Positions 14,417 through 26,600 of a stretch of 64,000 nucleotides of DNA are shown piece after piece. The notes under the pieces were generated by a model. It was not told the DNA's origin, did not search any database, and saw nothing but the letters and a program-made list of their open reading frames with translations. The stretch is from Mesocentrotus franciscanus (lineage: Eukaryota; Echinodermata; Echinoidea; Camarodonta; Strongylocentrotidae): assembly GCA_037976565.1 (NCBI GenBank), contig CP137684.1, forward strand, positions 23,262,233 to 23,326,232, written 5' to 3'. The position numbers were made by a program, and so were the translations under genes. Positions within the stretch are counted from its first letter, which is position 1, and each line of letters opens with the position of its first letter.

Positions 14417-14853
14417 CAGGGGCGGCGATCCCTCAATTTGAAAAAGTGCACACAAAAAAAATGGTTAGCAAATACTGACTAAAATCGGACTCAACACACT
14501 TTTAGGCTCTGGAGGCCCAAGAGTGCAGCGTTTAGACTAATATAGTGTACAAATACAAAAATCTTCTCGCTCGATCGCTACGCTCCTCGCATGATATATC
14601 CTTCAAAATATTCAGATCATCACATACAACAACAAAGTATGGTAACGAAACAGTGACTTGGACGTCGACCATGTAAAGAGAAAATCTTGAATTTCATTCT
14701 GAAAATAATGTAGGGGTACCGGGTATATACAACGTCTGACGTTTGTAATTTTTCGCGTTGATGTTACCCTTTGTAGGTGCCCCTTTTTTCTTCAGAAATG
14801 ATGCCCATTTTGGTGCACTCCCACTTTGAAAGACGCTCACGCTGCCGCCCCTG
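14417..14853. mobile_element. hAT-like non-autonomous element (CAGGGGCGG family)
   Basis: Starts CAGGGGCGGCGATCC and ends GCTGCCGCCCCTG, inverted ends of the type seen in hAT elements. The interior shares TTTTAGGCTCTGGAGG and AAGAGTGCAGCGTTTAGAC with the copies at 29964 and 32348. The flanking 8-mers do not match, so the target duplication has decayed. Confidence 0.65.
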
Positions 14854-15284
14854 CATTGGAATTATGTAAAATATGAATTACATAAAATTGTTGGATGTGG
14901 GAAAGATCCATGAATGCTCCAAAAGTCGAAGAGACCTCGCATAATTATTCCGAAAGAATATGCCTTCTTTCGGCCTTTATACAAAATAATCAACTGCCAG
15001 TAAATCAACACGAGAAGGATTTCAAAAGGATTTATAATTCCCCTTGCATTTCCTTAAAATTGTGTAAAATGCAACTTACATTAAATGTTAGACGTTTAAA
15101 AATATATTATGAGGCTCAGTCGAAGAGACACCCCCATAAATCCAAGGGAATGTGCATGCTTTTGACACAAGCACAAAAAAAGCCTTTTGGAATCTTTTGA
15201 AAACGCGTAACTCTCAATTTTGGTCTATAATTCTTACGTTATAGTATAAAGCTTGCAGATTTGGGGAGGGTGGATTTGATGGTG

Positions 15285-15790
15285 AATTGCCGATTGGTCT
15301 ACATCAGTTCGTCTACTACCCAATTGGTCGTTCCCATATGGTCTACACCCAGCCCTACTATCCACATGGTCTAATAATCATTTCGTCTATTTATCAATTG
15401 GTCTATTGACCATTTAGGCTCATAGCCATTCATTCTAATTTCCATTTGGTCTAATCTCCAGTAAGTATAATACCCATTTGGTCTATTGTTCATTTAGTCT
15501 AATAACCAGTTAGTCTAATTCCCAGTTTGCCTAATGCCCATTTCGTCTTCTATCCATAAGGTCTAACAATCATTTGATGATTATTATTATTTATGATTAA
15601 ATGATTATAAGACTATTATGGATAGCAGACGGCGCGGGCATTATACCAAATGATAAGAAGACGGACTCTATTGGACCATGTGGATAGTATTGTAAACGGG
15701 CTGAGTGTAAACCATATGGGAATAGACTAATAAATTGGATACTACTGGACAAACTGGTTGTAGACCAAACGGCTATAAACCGATTTGATA
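15285..15790. repeat. GGTCTA-motif tandem repeat flanked by inverted arms
   Basis: About fifteen degenerate ~15-25-bp units of the type CCATTTGGTCTAAT fill 15290-15570. The first ~115 bp are mirrored by an inverted copy at about 15650-15790 (shared CCCATATGGT, ACTATCCACATGGTC). It looks like a fold-back element whose interior expanded as a minisatellite. Confidence 0.65.
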
Positions 15791-15799
15791 TAGGGGAAG

Positions 15800-16347
15800 C
15801 AAGCAAGGGCGAACTGAAACCCGGGAGAAGTGGGACACCTCCTTTGTCTCTAATTATTATCCTTTTGTAAATTTATTTAAATCCTATACGGAACCATCAA
15901 TGTTCACAAATTCCACAGCTAAAATAGGGTGGACCAATTTTTTTTCTCTGACTGCTTTTCAGTGTTTATTGTCAAATATTTTACATGTATATTACATGCC
16001 ATGATGCCATTTACCTTTCTGCCAGACATTCTGCCAACAGCAATAAAAGGTCTGAGTATATTTGCAATGATATCGTCCACGATGAAAAGTTATTTAATTT
16101 TTTTTGTTTATATATCTCGCTTGTGGTGAACCTCGACAATAATATTATTTATATTTATTTCGCAAGGAAGCATAGCCCTTATTTAGCATATTTCAAGGAA
16201 AATATCTGAATTAAACATTTAAAGAAAAAAAAAGAAGAAGAAGAAATATTGATTTCCGTTTTGATTAATCAATCATCAATCAATCAATAAAAACGGGGGA
16301 AAACGACAAAAATTGTAAGCACATGATTGAACACTTTTTGTGTGCTA
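15800..16347. other. AT-rich DNA, nothing recognised
   Basis: Small frames (15929-16129, 15985-16209) lack motifs. There are A-rich and ATCA-rich simple stretches at 16225-16290. Confidence 0.4.
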
Positions 16348-16889
16348 TTAAAGGTACTATGTCCCATTTGCAGGCCCAAAAAATGAAAAAGTTAAATTCC
16401 AACGGCATTTGAAAGACAATACTAATTTAGAACCCCCCCCCCCAAAAAAAAGGGGGCTTGAAAATGTCTTTAAGTGGGAAAATAACGACTATTAGTTGTC
16501 GAATCGACTTAGGAGCTATAGAGCCAGTAAGTAATAGTCTGATTTTTCAGACCATTGTACCGAATGGTCGTACGTTTTATGCTGCGCAAAGATTCAATCA
16601 GTTTAATTTTGGCCATTACAAGAAGTGGGTTATTGATGTAGACAAATGCTCATGTACCCTTTACAGCTCATTTTATGTATGTTATTACCAAAGATGAAAA
16701 AGCCAGTCAGTCACTCAATAGTGTCTGACAGTGAAGTCTAGCAAGTAAACGGGTTTCCTTGCATAATTTGAATATTAGGACACTGCTAACGTTTAAATTT
16801 CACAGATAGGACATACATGACATATTCATAATTCCTGCAAAGTTCTACAGAATTTGATGTTGGCTGCAAAAGGGACATAGTATCTTTAA
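16348..16889. mobile_element. TTAA-flanked TIR element (piggyBac-type target site)
   Basis: TTAA at 16348-16351 and 16886-16889 flanks inverted ends AGGTACTATGTCCC...GGGACATAGTATCT, 542 bp including the TTAA sites. TTAA duplication is characteristic of piggyBac-type insertion. There is no transposase; the 79-codon frame at 16458 has no recognised motif. Confidence 0.65.
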
Positions 16890-17700
16890 AGAAAAGAAAA
16901 TGAAAAAAGAATTAACAAAAACATTCCCAGCCTCCCCGCCCCCCCCCCCCACCCCTCCACACACACACACACAAAATCCACTATAATAGTGGATTTTTTT
17001 TCTTCAGTTCCACTATTTCAGGAGCGAGCGAGCTCGAAATTCGAAGAGCGCCATCTATAATAATTATCTCATGGAGCTATATAATAAGAATTATTGTATA
17101 TAGTTCTATGAATTATCTGCATATCTGGATTGGGCTGATGTATGGCGACCATAACTCTGCGACCAACAGGTCAACGATCTTTTAAGGCAGGTCCCATACG
17201 AACTGCGTGTAACAGGATTGGATGATGTCTTTGAAGACGCCCAGCAGAATTAAAACAATATGTATAAGAAACAAATGTTGGGATAATGTGGATGTTGTTT
17301 CATTTCTCCTCATGAATACATCGATCTACTCATTGACTTACTTATAGTTCTAATTATATTGCTAATTTAGGTAAAGACTGAGTTAATTTTTATTTGGATT
17401 ATATCAATTAATTAATGCAATTTGTTCAATGTCAATAATTTGGTAAATAGAAATTCGTAGTTTTGTGAAAATCTGCATCGCAAATCGATATTTAGGTTGA
17501 TTTTTGGTAAAGGTTTTCTCATGAAATAAAAGGCCAGGTAATGTTATATTAGCTTCATGTATAAAGGTCACCTCCGACAAATGTAATAAATCAAGCACGT
17601 AGTGAGAGCGGAGGGAGGGGGTCGTGTTCCGCAAAGCGCCCTCCTGTGACACACGTCGACATTTCAATTTGTTAGCCTGTCACACGGGTGAAAGTGTAGG
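16890..17700. other. No gene recognised
   Basis: Contains homopolymer C and CA runs (16935-16975) and unremarkable AT-rich DNA. Confidence 0.35.
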
Positions 17701-18500
17701 AGTTTCTCTTTTAGCTCACATATTATGTCTCGCCTTGGAACAATCTTTTAGAAATTTGTGATTTATCGTCAAATTCTGTAAAGATAATTTGAAATTTTGC
17801 TGAAAATGTTCAAAAACATGTCCATTTTGCAAGCCGATCTGGAACGCATCTCGACATATATCGTTTCCTTAAATTATTGCATGAAATGAAAACCACATAG
17901 TTCTACTTTCAAGTGATATAAGTCATGCCTAATTGGAACAATCTTTTATTGAACATCTACTTGGACAAAACTCTTCGTTATTAAATTTCTGCGACCATTC
18001 CCCCCAAATCACCTCCGCGCAACACATTGCCATTCATTTAACACGCTTAAGAAGTAAAGCGCATGGTCGGAGCAATCGGGGGTGGGTCGTCGTGTTCGAT
18101 CTCTCATGTACGTGACACACGTCACTTTCAATTTCTTAGAAGTTCTTACAGGAGGTGAAAGTGTAGGAATTTCTCTTCTAGCTCATATAATCGTCCCTTT
18201 TTTCACGAAGTGACGGTAATGAGGAAAATCGCATATATTTTCAGTTTTGATTTTTTTGCATTTTTGGACATCATTCACCAACATCTTGAACCTCACAAAG
18301 TTTCAGACCATAATAATATCTATTTATGTAACTATGACGATGACACAAACATGAAAATACCTAGTAAATGGATTTCTTGTTTTCACGAAGTGACGGCTGA
18401 TCGAGTGCGCGCTCTACAGCCGTCACTTCGTGAAATTCTTGTCTGCTCTTTTTCTGCTTTTATTAATTTCACGAAGTCACGAACAGTCACAGACCATGAA
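17700..18500. repeat. Dispersed repeat related to 40.4-41.85 kb, with TTTCACGAAGTGACGG motifs
   Basis: Shares ATCTTTTAGAAATTTGTGAT and TTATCGTCA-containing sequence with 41.2 kb. TTTCACGAAGTGACGG occurs in + orientation near 18201 and 18381, inverted near 18419, and degenerate near 18467. The core TCAC-TTC-GTGA can fold as a short hairpin. Confidence 0.55.
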
Positions 18501-18639
18501 AAGGTGAGTTTGTTATAGCTTTTTTTAGGTAAAGTAATTTGATACACTCTTTTGAGTCATTCTGATTCTTTTTAAGCCGTAAATATGTCCATGGGCGCAG
18601 AAATGTATAAAAAATACACCGCCGTTCCACATATCGCCC

Positions 18640-19140
18640 CATATACTTATTTTCATGTAAGTGAATAAAGGAGTGAAGTAGACTAGTCTATATGTATATT
18701 AAATGTAGATCCAGCTAGACTAGAGTCTACTTTAGTATGTCATGAGATCCAAAACTAAAAGGACCAAATTATGTCTTTAAAAACATACATCTAGACTAAA
18801 TGACTTAAGTGGAGAGTCTTTCTTATCTCATAGTCATACCACACCAAATATTAGGGTTCTTTTACATCTGCTTAAGATAAGAGTTAATAAGACTAAAGTT
18901 AATTAATACGATTATTAAGAACAAAGTTTTACCGAAAGTTAGAGTTTTACTGTAAGTGTAACTTAGCATGCTTAGTAATTTAGCTAATTATAAATTTGAT
19001 TTAGAGTCTAGAACTCTAGTTACACTAAATCATCATTTCATAATTATCAATTTATGTCAGCCACAAGTCCGTAATCTAGAATCTAAAGGTGAGTAGACTA
19101 GATCTAGATCAGATCTAGACCAGACTGAGACTTTTCTTGT
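18640..19140. other. CTAG-rich, AT-rich stretch
   Basis: Unusually many CTAGA/TCTAG/ACTAG words (for example GACTAGATCTAGATCAGATC near 19095). No open frame or known element is recognised. Confidence 0.4.
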
Positions 19141-19749
19141 AAAGGCGTGCCTAGGGTGTAAGCATGCTTCATCAGGGCTCCAAGCCCAAGGCCAACATCA
19201 ACAAGGGCAAGGGGAGTTATGAAATTATCAACATGCTGAGCTGAGATGGCCTGGGATGTAGCCCCTCCTGGTTAACTGTTAGGGAATTCACTGATTTGCC
19301 TTTCAAGCAAAGAGGAACATGAATGAACATTCATTTAAAAATTGACAAATAAATACAGTCCTGCCCTGCAAATGACTAAATGGCACCATCCGGGAATGGG
19401 ATACTTTTGTTTTGAGACTGAAGTAATCATGAGTAGTCTACCTTTTGGGGGAAACAATGTCTACACGTTTAGCTTAGTTTCTTCCATTGTCTATACTCTG
19501 TGTGTGTTTTAACGGCAGCACTATAGTACCCTTGGTCCCTCACCCTATAACAAAATTTCTTTCTAACAATTGTTCTTGATACCAGCAAATGTTGCCCAAC
19601 TCCACTTCGTGTTTTATAGAATTTCCAAGCAAGCACCATACCAGATGATGTACATGTCACAACATTGCACAGACAACAGGAGAATCTACAGGAATAACCT
19701 ACACTTCAGTGGTAATGATTATGATGTTTTTGCTTTCACTTAGTTTCAG

Positions 19750-19841
19750 ATGCAGTAGATACAATTTGCGCTTATATGAAGGAAGCACTGGGACTGGTAC
19801 ATCTACTTTTCAACAATGCCGCAGGCCAGATACAAATACAG
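19750..19841 (+). CDS. Candidate internal exon, function uncertain
   Basis: 92 nt between a pyrimidine-rich acceptor (TTTCACTTAGTTTCAG) and a consensus donor (CAG|GTGAGA). Two frames are open. One reads AVDTICAYMKEAL...VHLLFNNAAGQ, faintly like the NNAG strand of short-chain dehydrogenases. The other reads LRLYEGSTGTGTSTFQQ. No neighbouring exon of a dehydrogenase is seen, so the assignment is weak and the segment may not be an exon. Confidence 0.22.
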
Positions 19842-20469
19842 GTGAGAAAAGTTTTCATGGTCTGTGCAAGAAAATCACACATTAGCAGCATATAGAGAGT
19901 TATGCTTAATCATGACCAGTCAGTATACTGCCATCCATTGATTTGCGCTCACTACCGAACTTGCGATCGATAAAATTTTTTTGAAATACACTGCTACTAT
20001 ATATGATGGTTACATAAGCAATTAAATATTAACAGGGAAATATAGAAATGAAATATGTAATGCACTTAGCAGACATAGTACAAAGCTGGACAGGAACGTG
20101 TTTCTAATTTTGGCGAAGGCTATATATGTACATGACCATTGGTATATAATATTTTCAGCTGAAACTTCTATAAACCAAAATTGGAATATTTGTTGTAAAT
20201 AGAGTGTATAGAGTAAAGTCTTGATCATCTTGTATTACAAGTACCAAGCACACTCACTGCATATGTGCATTGGGGTGGTGGTTGTTTGGTAGGGGCAATT
20301 GAAAACGTCTGTTTGGGGTCAGTTATGCCTAGTAATTAATTTGATGTACAAAAGATAATATTAGATTTATTTCCTTACCTCTGCTTGCAAAAAGAAAGAA
20401 AGAAAATAACTTTAATTATTTCTTTTATTCTACAAAATTAGATTGGATACAGGGACCGACATGCTGTTT

Positions 20470-20640
20470 AGATGGCCGGTCCTTGATAATTCACTGAACA
20501 CAAAGCTGCAGATGTGACTTGGCATGGTGACCTCAAAGTGGGAGCGGTATGGAATTGTTGAAGCAATTCACTGAATACAGTCAGAGCTGCAGATGTGACT
20601 TAGCATGGTGACCTCAAAGTCTTCAGACGGCTTCGATGGC
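20470..20640 (+). repeat. Tandem duplication around a candidate start codon
   Basis: Two copies of GCTGCAGATGTGACTTNGCA followed by TGGTGACCTCAAAG, about 95 bp apart. Each contains ATGGTGACCTCAAAG. The second copy opens the candidate first exon at 20605; the first reads only 12 codons before a stop. Confidence 0.75.
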
Positions 20641-23600
20641 GATTCTGATGATGAGCCACTGTCGATGCTTGTGAACAAGTCAAAAGGTATCTTCTTCCCT
20701 TCTTGATCGTTTCCCAATAGTTGAAATTTTAGATATTCTTAATTGATTGTTTTTAATGTTTAGGTCTCTTAGTTTAATTGAATGAGTGGTCCTATCGAGT
20801 TCTGCATCCAAGTTTTTTTTAATCCTTAACAAAAATTGCCAATACTAAGGTGACACCAAAAAAAGTATCTAATTTAAGAGCCTCTCTAAAGTTGGTACCA
20901 AAACTACACAAAATAATTTCGCCTAATCATAATGCACTGTAAAGTTTCCCTTTCATTATTGAATTCTGATAATGATTTTCTATTGATTTTGACTTGGACT
21001 TTTTAGGTGGTCTGTCGGTATCGACAGATCACCTATTGTTTTTGTCAGAATTTTCTTTCTTTATTTATTCTTTATTTTTATTTATTTCTCCCCTTTTTTG
21101 TTCCGAGGATAACTCAAGATCGGTTTTGTCAATTTCTTTCAATTTTGGCACAGTCATAAGTCATTGTCATGAGACGTGACAGTAACATTTTCAAGGTCAT
21201 CAGGTCATCGTGACGTCATCCAGGCGCCATTTTGTGAAATCACATGATCAATCATATCTTCATGATGCGTAATCAAAGGTCATTCATATTCATATCACAT
21301 ATACTTCGGTCAAGGGTCAACAAGTCATGTCGTCAAAGGTCGATAAAGGTCAGGACGCGCGTACGCGCGTCAAAATTTTAATATGCTCAAAATCACTTAA
21401 CTAATAAACGAGTACGAATCAGGTCATTTTAAGCATTTCAAAATTTCCGTCCGTGCGCGTCGCGCGTCATCGCAGCGCGCACACATCGTAAAACGCCGTT
21501 TTTCGCATGGTTTGTATTCCTGACACTATTTTTGACAATTTCCAACTATTTCCAGTCATTCTCGACCTTCCATAATGCCACACGCGTGCGTCAAACTTTA
21601 AAATTCGTGCGCGTCAATGGGCAATATAATGTAAAAAGTGGTAAAAACATGTCTATATAAAATCCGCCATAGCTCGTCAGAATGCCTAAATACCCCAAAT
21701 TTTTAACATTTTCTGGAAGCCCATGAAATGTTTATGTGATTTCATGTATAATTTTGTCCAATCGTATGTTCTGACGTCGTCATATTTGCATATGAACTCG
21801 AAAATTTGATTTTGAAAATATGACATCATAATTTTTGTATTCATTTGACAATATTGCAGTAATAGGTTGTCGATTTTCTTCCAAATTTTGATATGTTCTA
21901 GCTGAGACAATTCTCTACAAATGCAGTCATCACGAATTTTCATTTTGACAAAGGCATCATGGCGTATTTTTGCGATTAAAGGAGGCATGTCAATTTTTCA
22001 CATTTTGCGTGTATTCTCTATGGGACATGACTTTTCTCAAAACTGGATTCTACATTCCGTCTTTCGCGAGCAATATCTCCGTCGTTTTAGTTTTGTTTTC
22101 GCTGAGCTTCGAGTATGTTGTAGCTGAGACAATAAGCTATCACAAGTGTGCCCTTTATTTTTCGATCAGATGCCGGGATCATGCTCATATTTCACTTGCA
22201 AAGTGGGATTTGAGAATTCCATTTTCCGTTCACGTGTAATGTCTATGTGGATTATTTTGGTATAGTGGTCATAGCACTTGCCTCCCATTCCGGCGACCCA
22301 AGTTCGATTCCTGGTGGGTCATTTTTTTTTTTTTTTTTGCCGTCGTTTTAAATTTGATTTTATGATCTTCTTCGACTATTATAACATATTATCATATACA
22401 ATCACAAACAATGTAATAAAATGCCTAATTTTGCGTGTTATATCTATGGGAGAAGAATGTCAATCGTTTGAGTACAACCCTATGGGAAATCTGGTATTAA
22501 ACCTAATATAGGGTTTATCTCCCAACTCTGCTACAATATCAAATCACCTTGCTAGTCTCCTTCCCAGACGTTTTTACTTTTTCCAGTTATTCAGCCAAAC
22601 CCTTACAAAAAAATGCTCAATGGTATACCAATGGTATACCATTCGGAAGTACCATTGAAAATACCATACGGATACCATTCACAAACACCATTTAAATACC
22701 ATTCGGATACCATTGAGATTACGCTTGCAACATACCATTGGGCACCATTCATCTACCAGTGAAATACCATTCAACCTAATAATAATTTTTGGACGCTCAT
22801 TTGCATAATCACCAATGGTAGATGAATGGTACCATTTACACCATTGAAATTTGAATATGAAATATGCAAATTTTGTACCATTCACCATTGGCATACCATT
22901 GACATACCATTCACCATCCACCATTGGCCTACCATTCACCATTCACCATTGGCCTACCATTGGCCTACCATTCACCATCCACCATTGGCCCACCATTGAC
23001 CTACCATTCACTATCCACCATTGGCCTACCATTCACCATCCACCATTGGCCTACCATTCACCATCCACCATTGGCCTACCATTCACCATCCACCATTGGC
23101 CTACCATTCACCATCCACCATTGGCCTACCATTCACCATCCACCATTGGCCTACCATGGTACATTCACCATCCACCATTGGCCTACCATAGACGTACCAT
23201 TCACCATCCACCATTGGCCTACCATTCACCATCCACCATTGGCCTACCATTGGCCTACCATTGACGTACCATTCACCATCCACCATTTGCCTACCATTGA
23301 ATTACCATACACCACCCACCACTGGTCTACCACTCGTATACCATTCACCATTCTCCAATGGTAGGCCAATGGTGTTCGGTGAGTGGTGTGCCAATGGTAC
23401 ACTAATGGTGGACAGTGAATGGTATACCAATGGAAAGACCAATGGCGACTAGTGAATGGTATGCCAATGGTATGTCAGTGGTGGTTGGTGAATGGTTTAC
23501 CAATGGTATGCAACAATAAATGGTAGATAGAGAATGTTATGCTATGCCAGTTGTTGCAGTGAATGATAACAGTAGACCTATGGGAGAACAATGTGGATTG

Positions 23601-26600
23601 TGAATGGTATGCTAATGGCACCTACATGTAAATGGTGAGTATTAAATGGTATATTAGGTTAGAATGATACCACTTACGAACTGCTAAACTACCAGCCACC
23701 GGCCATTTATGCAGACTTTGGTACATTCCAGTCATCCAACAAATGACTTCAAGTCAGATACAAATAGTTGTTAAAAGATAATACTATAAAGTGCAAATTT
23801 GTAGTCAACAACATAAAACTATTTAATTTCCTACAAAATAAGAGAGTACATGGCTGTGCATGGCTCACAATAACACTGTAACTTGTCTTTGGTACATGAA
23901 TAAAAGTATAAAAGTCTTTTCAAATATGTTTTAAAAAATTGAGTATTGAAAAAAGAACCACAGCTGCATCATTATTCTAGTACGGACTACGGTAGTAATA
24001 AATTGTGATTAACAAACAAGTACAATGAGCCAATCACACTTAGGGACCACTCACAAATTGCTGCTCAGATACCAATAAAAACTGAAGTAATCATACTGCA
24101 AACCAATACATATCCCTATAGTTCCTGCATGAAAGTGTGACAGATGAACAGTAAAACAAAAACAAAATCTTTGTGGTTTCTGTCAAAAATATCTATAATT
24201 ACTGATTTACTGTAGCTTTGAAGTCTTTGGCACATCATGGAAATCACGACTTTTAGAATATGTCTATTAAAACAAATTACAGAAAGTATTTTAAGAAAAC
24301 AGTTGCATCATAAATTTGTGATTACCATAAAAGTGAACAACGAGTCGATAACGGGGGATTACAAACTGCATCACACTGTATTCCCTCAAATCTGTAGCAA
24401 AGTAATGCAGTAAAATCACACACACATGTACTTTGGATGCATGACCATCAGACTTATGTACATTTCCAAAAAATATATAGATATAATAATAAAAGCAAGG
24501 AACTATATTTATGCGGCTAAAACACATTGTACTAATGAGTCTTGTTAATATGCATTTAAAAAGTATAAATTTACCTTGTCCAGTAAGTAATATCAAATAC
24601 ACTTAAAATTTACATGAATAACCAGCAATATGGCAAATATTTCCAGATGCTTCTGTTTCTATGCTGGGATACATAAACAAAAAATACCTTCATAATTTGA
24701 CTTTTTTATGCCTGCACAGTGGTAAAAAGAAATAAAAATGTTGTCATTCAAGTTATTCATGCACACATCTCTTCCGTTTGCCAATAAAGTTGAACCCATC
24801 AAGGACCATTGCCCATGTATATGTGATTTCACTGATTTGGTAGGCCTACTTTTGAGCAATATAACAAGTTATATTAATGCTGCTTATAAGTATCAGCTTG
24901 CATGGTGATGTAGATATACAGTAGGCTTACGGTTGCACCATGTGAGAGAGGAGGGGTGGCGGGATGGGGGAGTCCTGATAAGGACTGTTGGTAATCTTGT
25001 TTTCTTGAATGTGTGTGTAGTCCTGAATAGGACTGTTGGTAATCTTTCTTGATCTTATAGTTCTAACGAAAACTATAGCGACGGTTGGAGAGGATGGGTA
25101 GTAGGGGCTTGACGGAACAGGTTGACTATCCGTCGTCACACTCCTGACGATGGATAGTCAACCTGTTCGAAAGGTCGAGCCCCTACTACCCACCTCTCCA
25201 ACCGGCGCTATAGTTCTCTTTAGAACTATAAGCTCAAGAAAGATTACCAACAGTCCTTTTCAGGATTACACACACTCAAGAAAAGATTACCGACAGTCCT
25301 TTCACGACTCCCCAATCCTTTCCCCTCTCTCACACGGTGCAACCGTAAGCCTACTGATAGTACTGTTTAAGTTATATTAAGTGTACAAGGAGAAAGAGCA
25401 TCAATTTCTCTATCATTTGACCATATCACAAACCGATAAATGGTTTTCTTAACTTTAACTTACTAAATATTTCCCCTATTATGATTTTAAAATATCGAAA
25501 AATTAGTAGTTGCCAATTTGATGAGGGAAATAATGATCCATTTTGCCTTGAAATAATTCTCCTCCTGGATGCGTTAAAACCATGAAATCACACAATTTAA
25601 GAAAGTGCTTGCACAAAAAAGTTTTATTCTGTCATATGTGGTCTTGGATCTACTGGTGGATCAATTACCATACTCACAATTTTTAGTACAAGTCAATATC
25701 CTGCTTAATCCAAAATAAATAGGTCTTAATGTTTAGAAGATTTGATCTCGAAGAATTTCAAATGAAACAACTTACAAATTCTTTTGAGAAACAGCACTCA
25801 TTTCATACGTGAGCAAGAAGTCTGTAAATTCTTTTCTTTTTCAATGAACTTCAGATGACTCGGCAGCAGCACTAAGGAAAGTGTCATACATTTTCTATGT
25901 TAACAACTTAGTATAGGCGATTTTGCTGCATCTGAGATTTACCTGTACCATCTACGATTCTGAAAAATAAAGGTGAAACTTACACACCTTTATACAAGCA
26001 CTGGAATCTGATTTTTTGAATGATTACAACAGATATTCTCCTGAAGAGCCATGTGATTTGAGATGAACTTGGGAGAGGAGTCCGCATTGTTTTAAAGTCG
26101 AATGCTCCTTCTGCTGACTGCTCCTCTTCAGCCCCTACCTCAGACAAGTCCACTTGCATCTTAGTAACCAATTCTGACAAGCCGGCTGTTCCTGAATAAA
26201 ATGTTAATTGAACAAAAATTAACCATTTTCAAATATTGTACAAGCACTTTAAGATGTAAAGCTAACATTATCAGTGTATTTCTTCTTCTTATTCTTCTAC
26301 TTCTAGTAATCTTTAAAGGGCTATTAATTTTATATAAACAATTAAACATACTGTTAGCTTGACAGGAGTACATTTCTTTTTTTTATGCTTGTAATAATAC
26401 ATGTACTTCTCTTTATGGTCTGAAATGAAATTACTATATTGCCAAATATGCCTTTTATGACTAATATACTACATGTCTGTGTCAAAGATCCAATTAAACA
26501 TTCAGACCATTGTTTTAAAAGAAGGCAAGCATTCATAGAAATGTCATAGAAATGATAGAATTTACTCCAAATAAATTTTACGTCCTTCAACTTTACGGTG

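Noticed and set aside
19106..19255. Minus-strand open segment reading ITPLALVDVGLGLGALMKHA
   Set aside because: Looks coding-like, but it has no convincing acceptor or donor and no partner; the + strand is also open in part.
22851..23364. Pro/His/Thr-rich frames of 137 and 146 codons
   Set aside because: Translations of the ATGGTA-type satellite.
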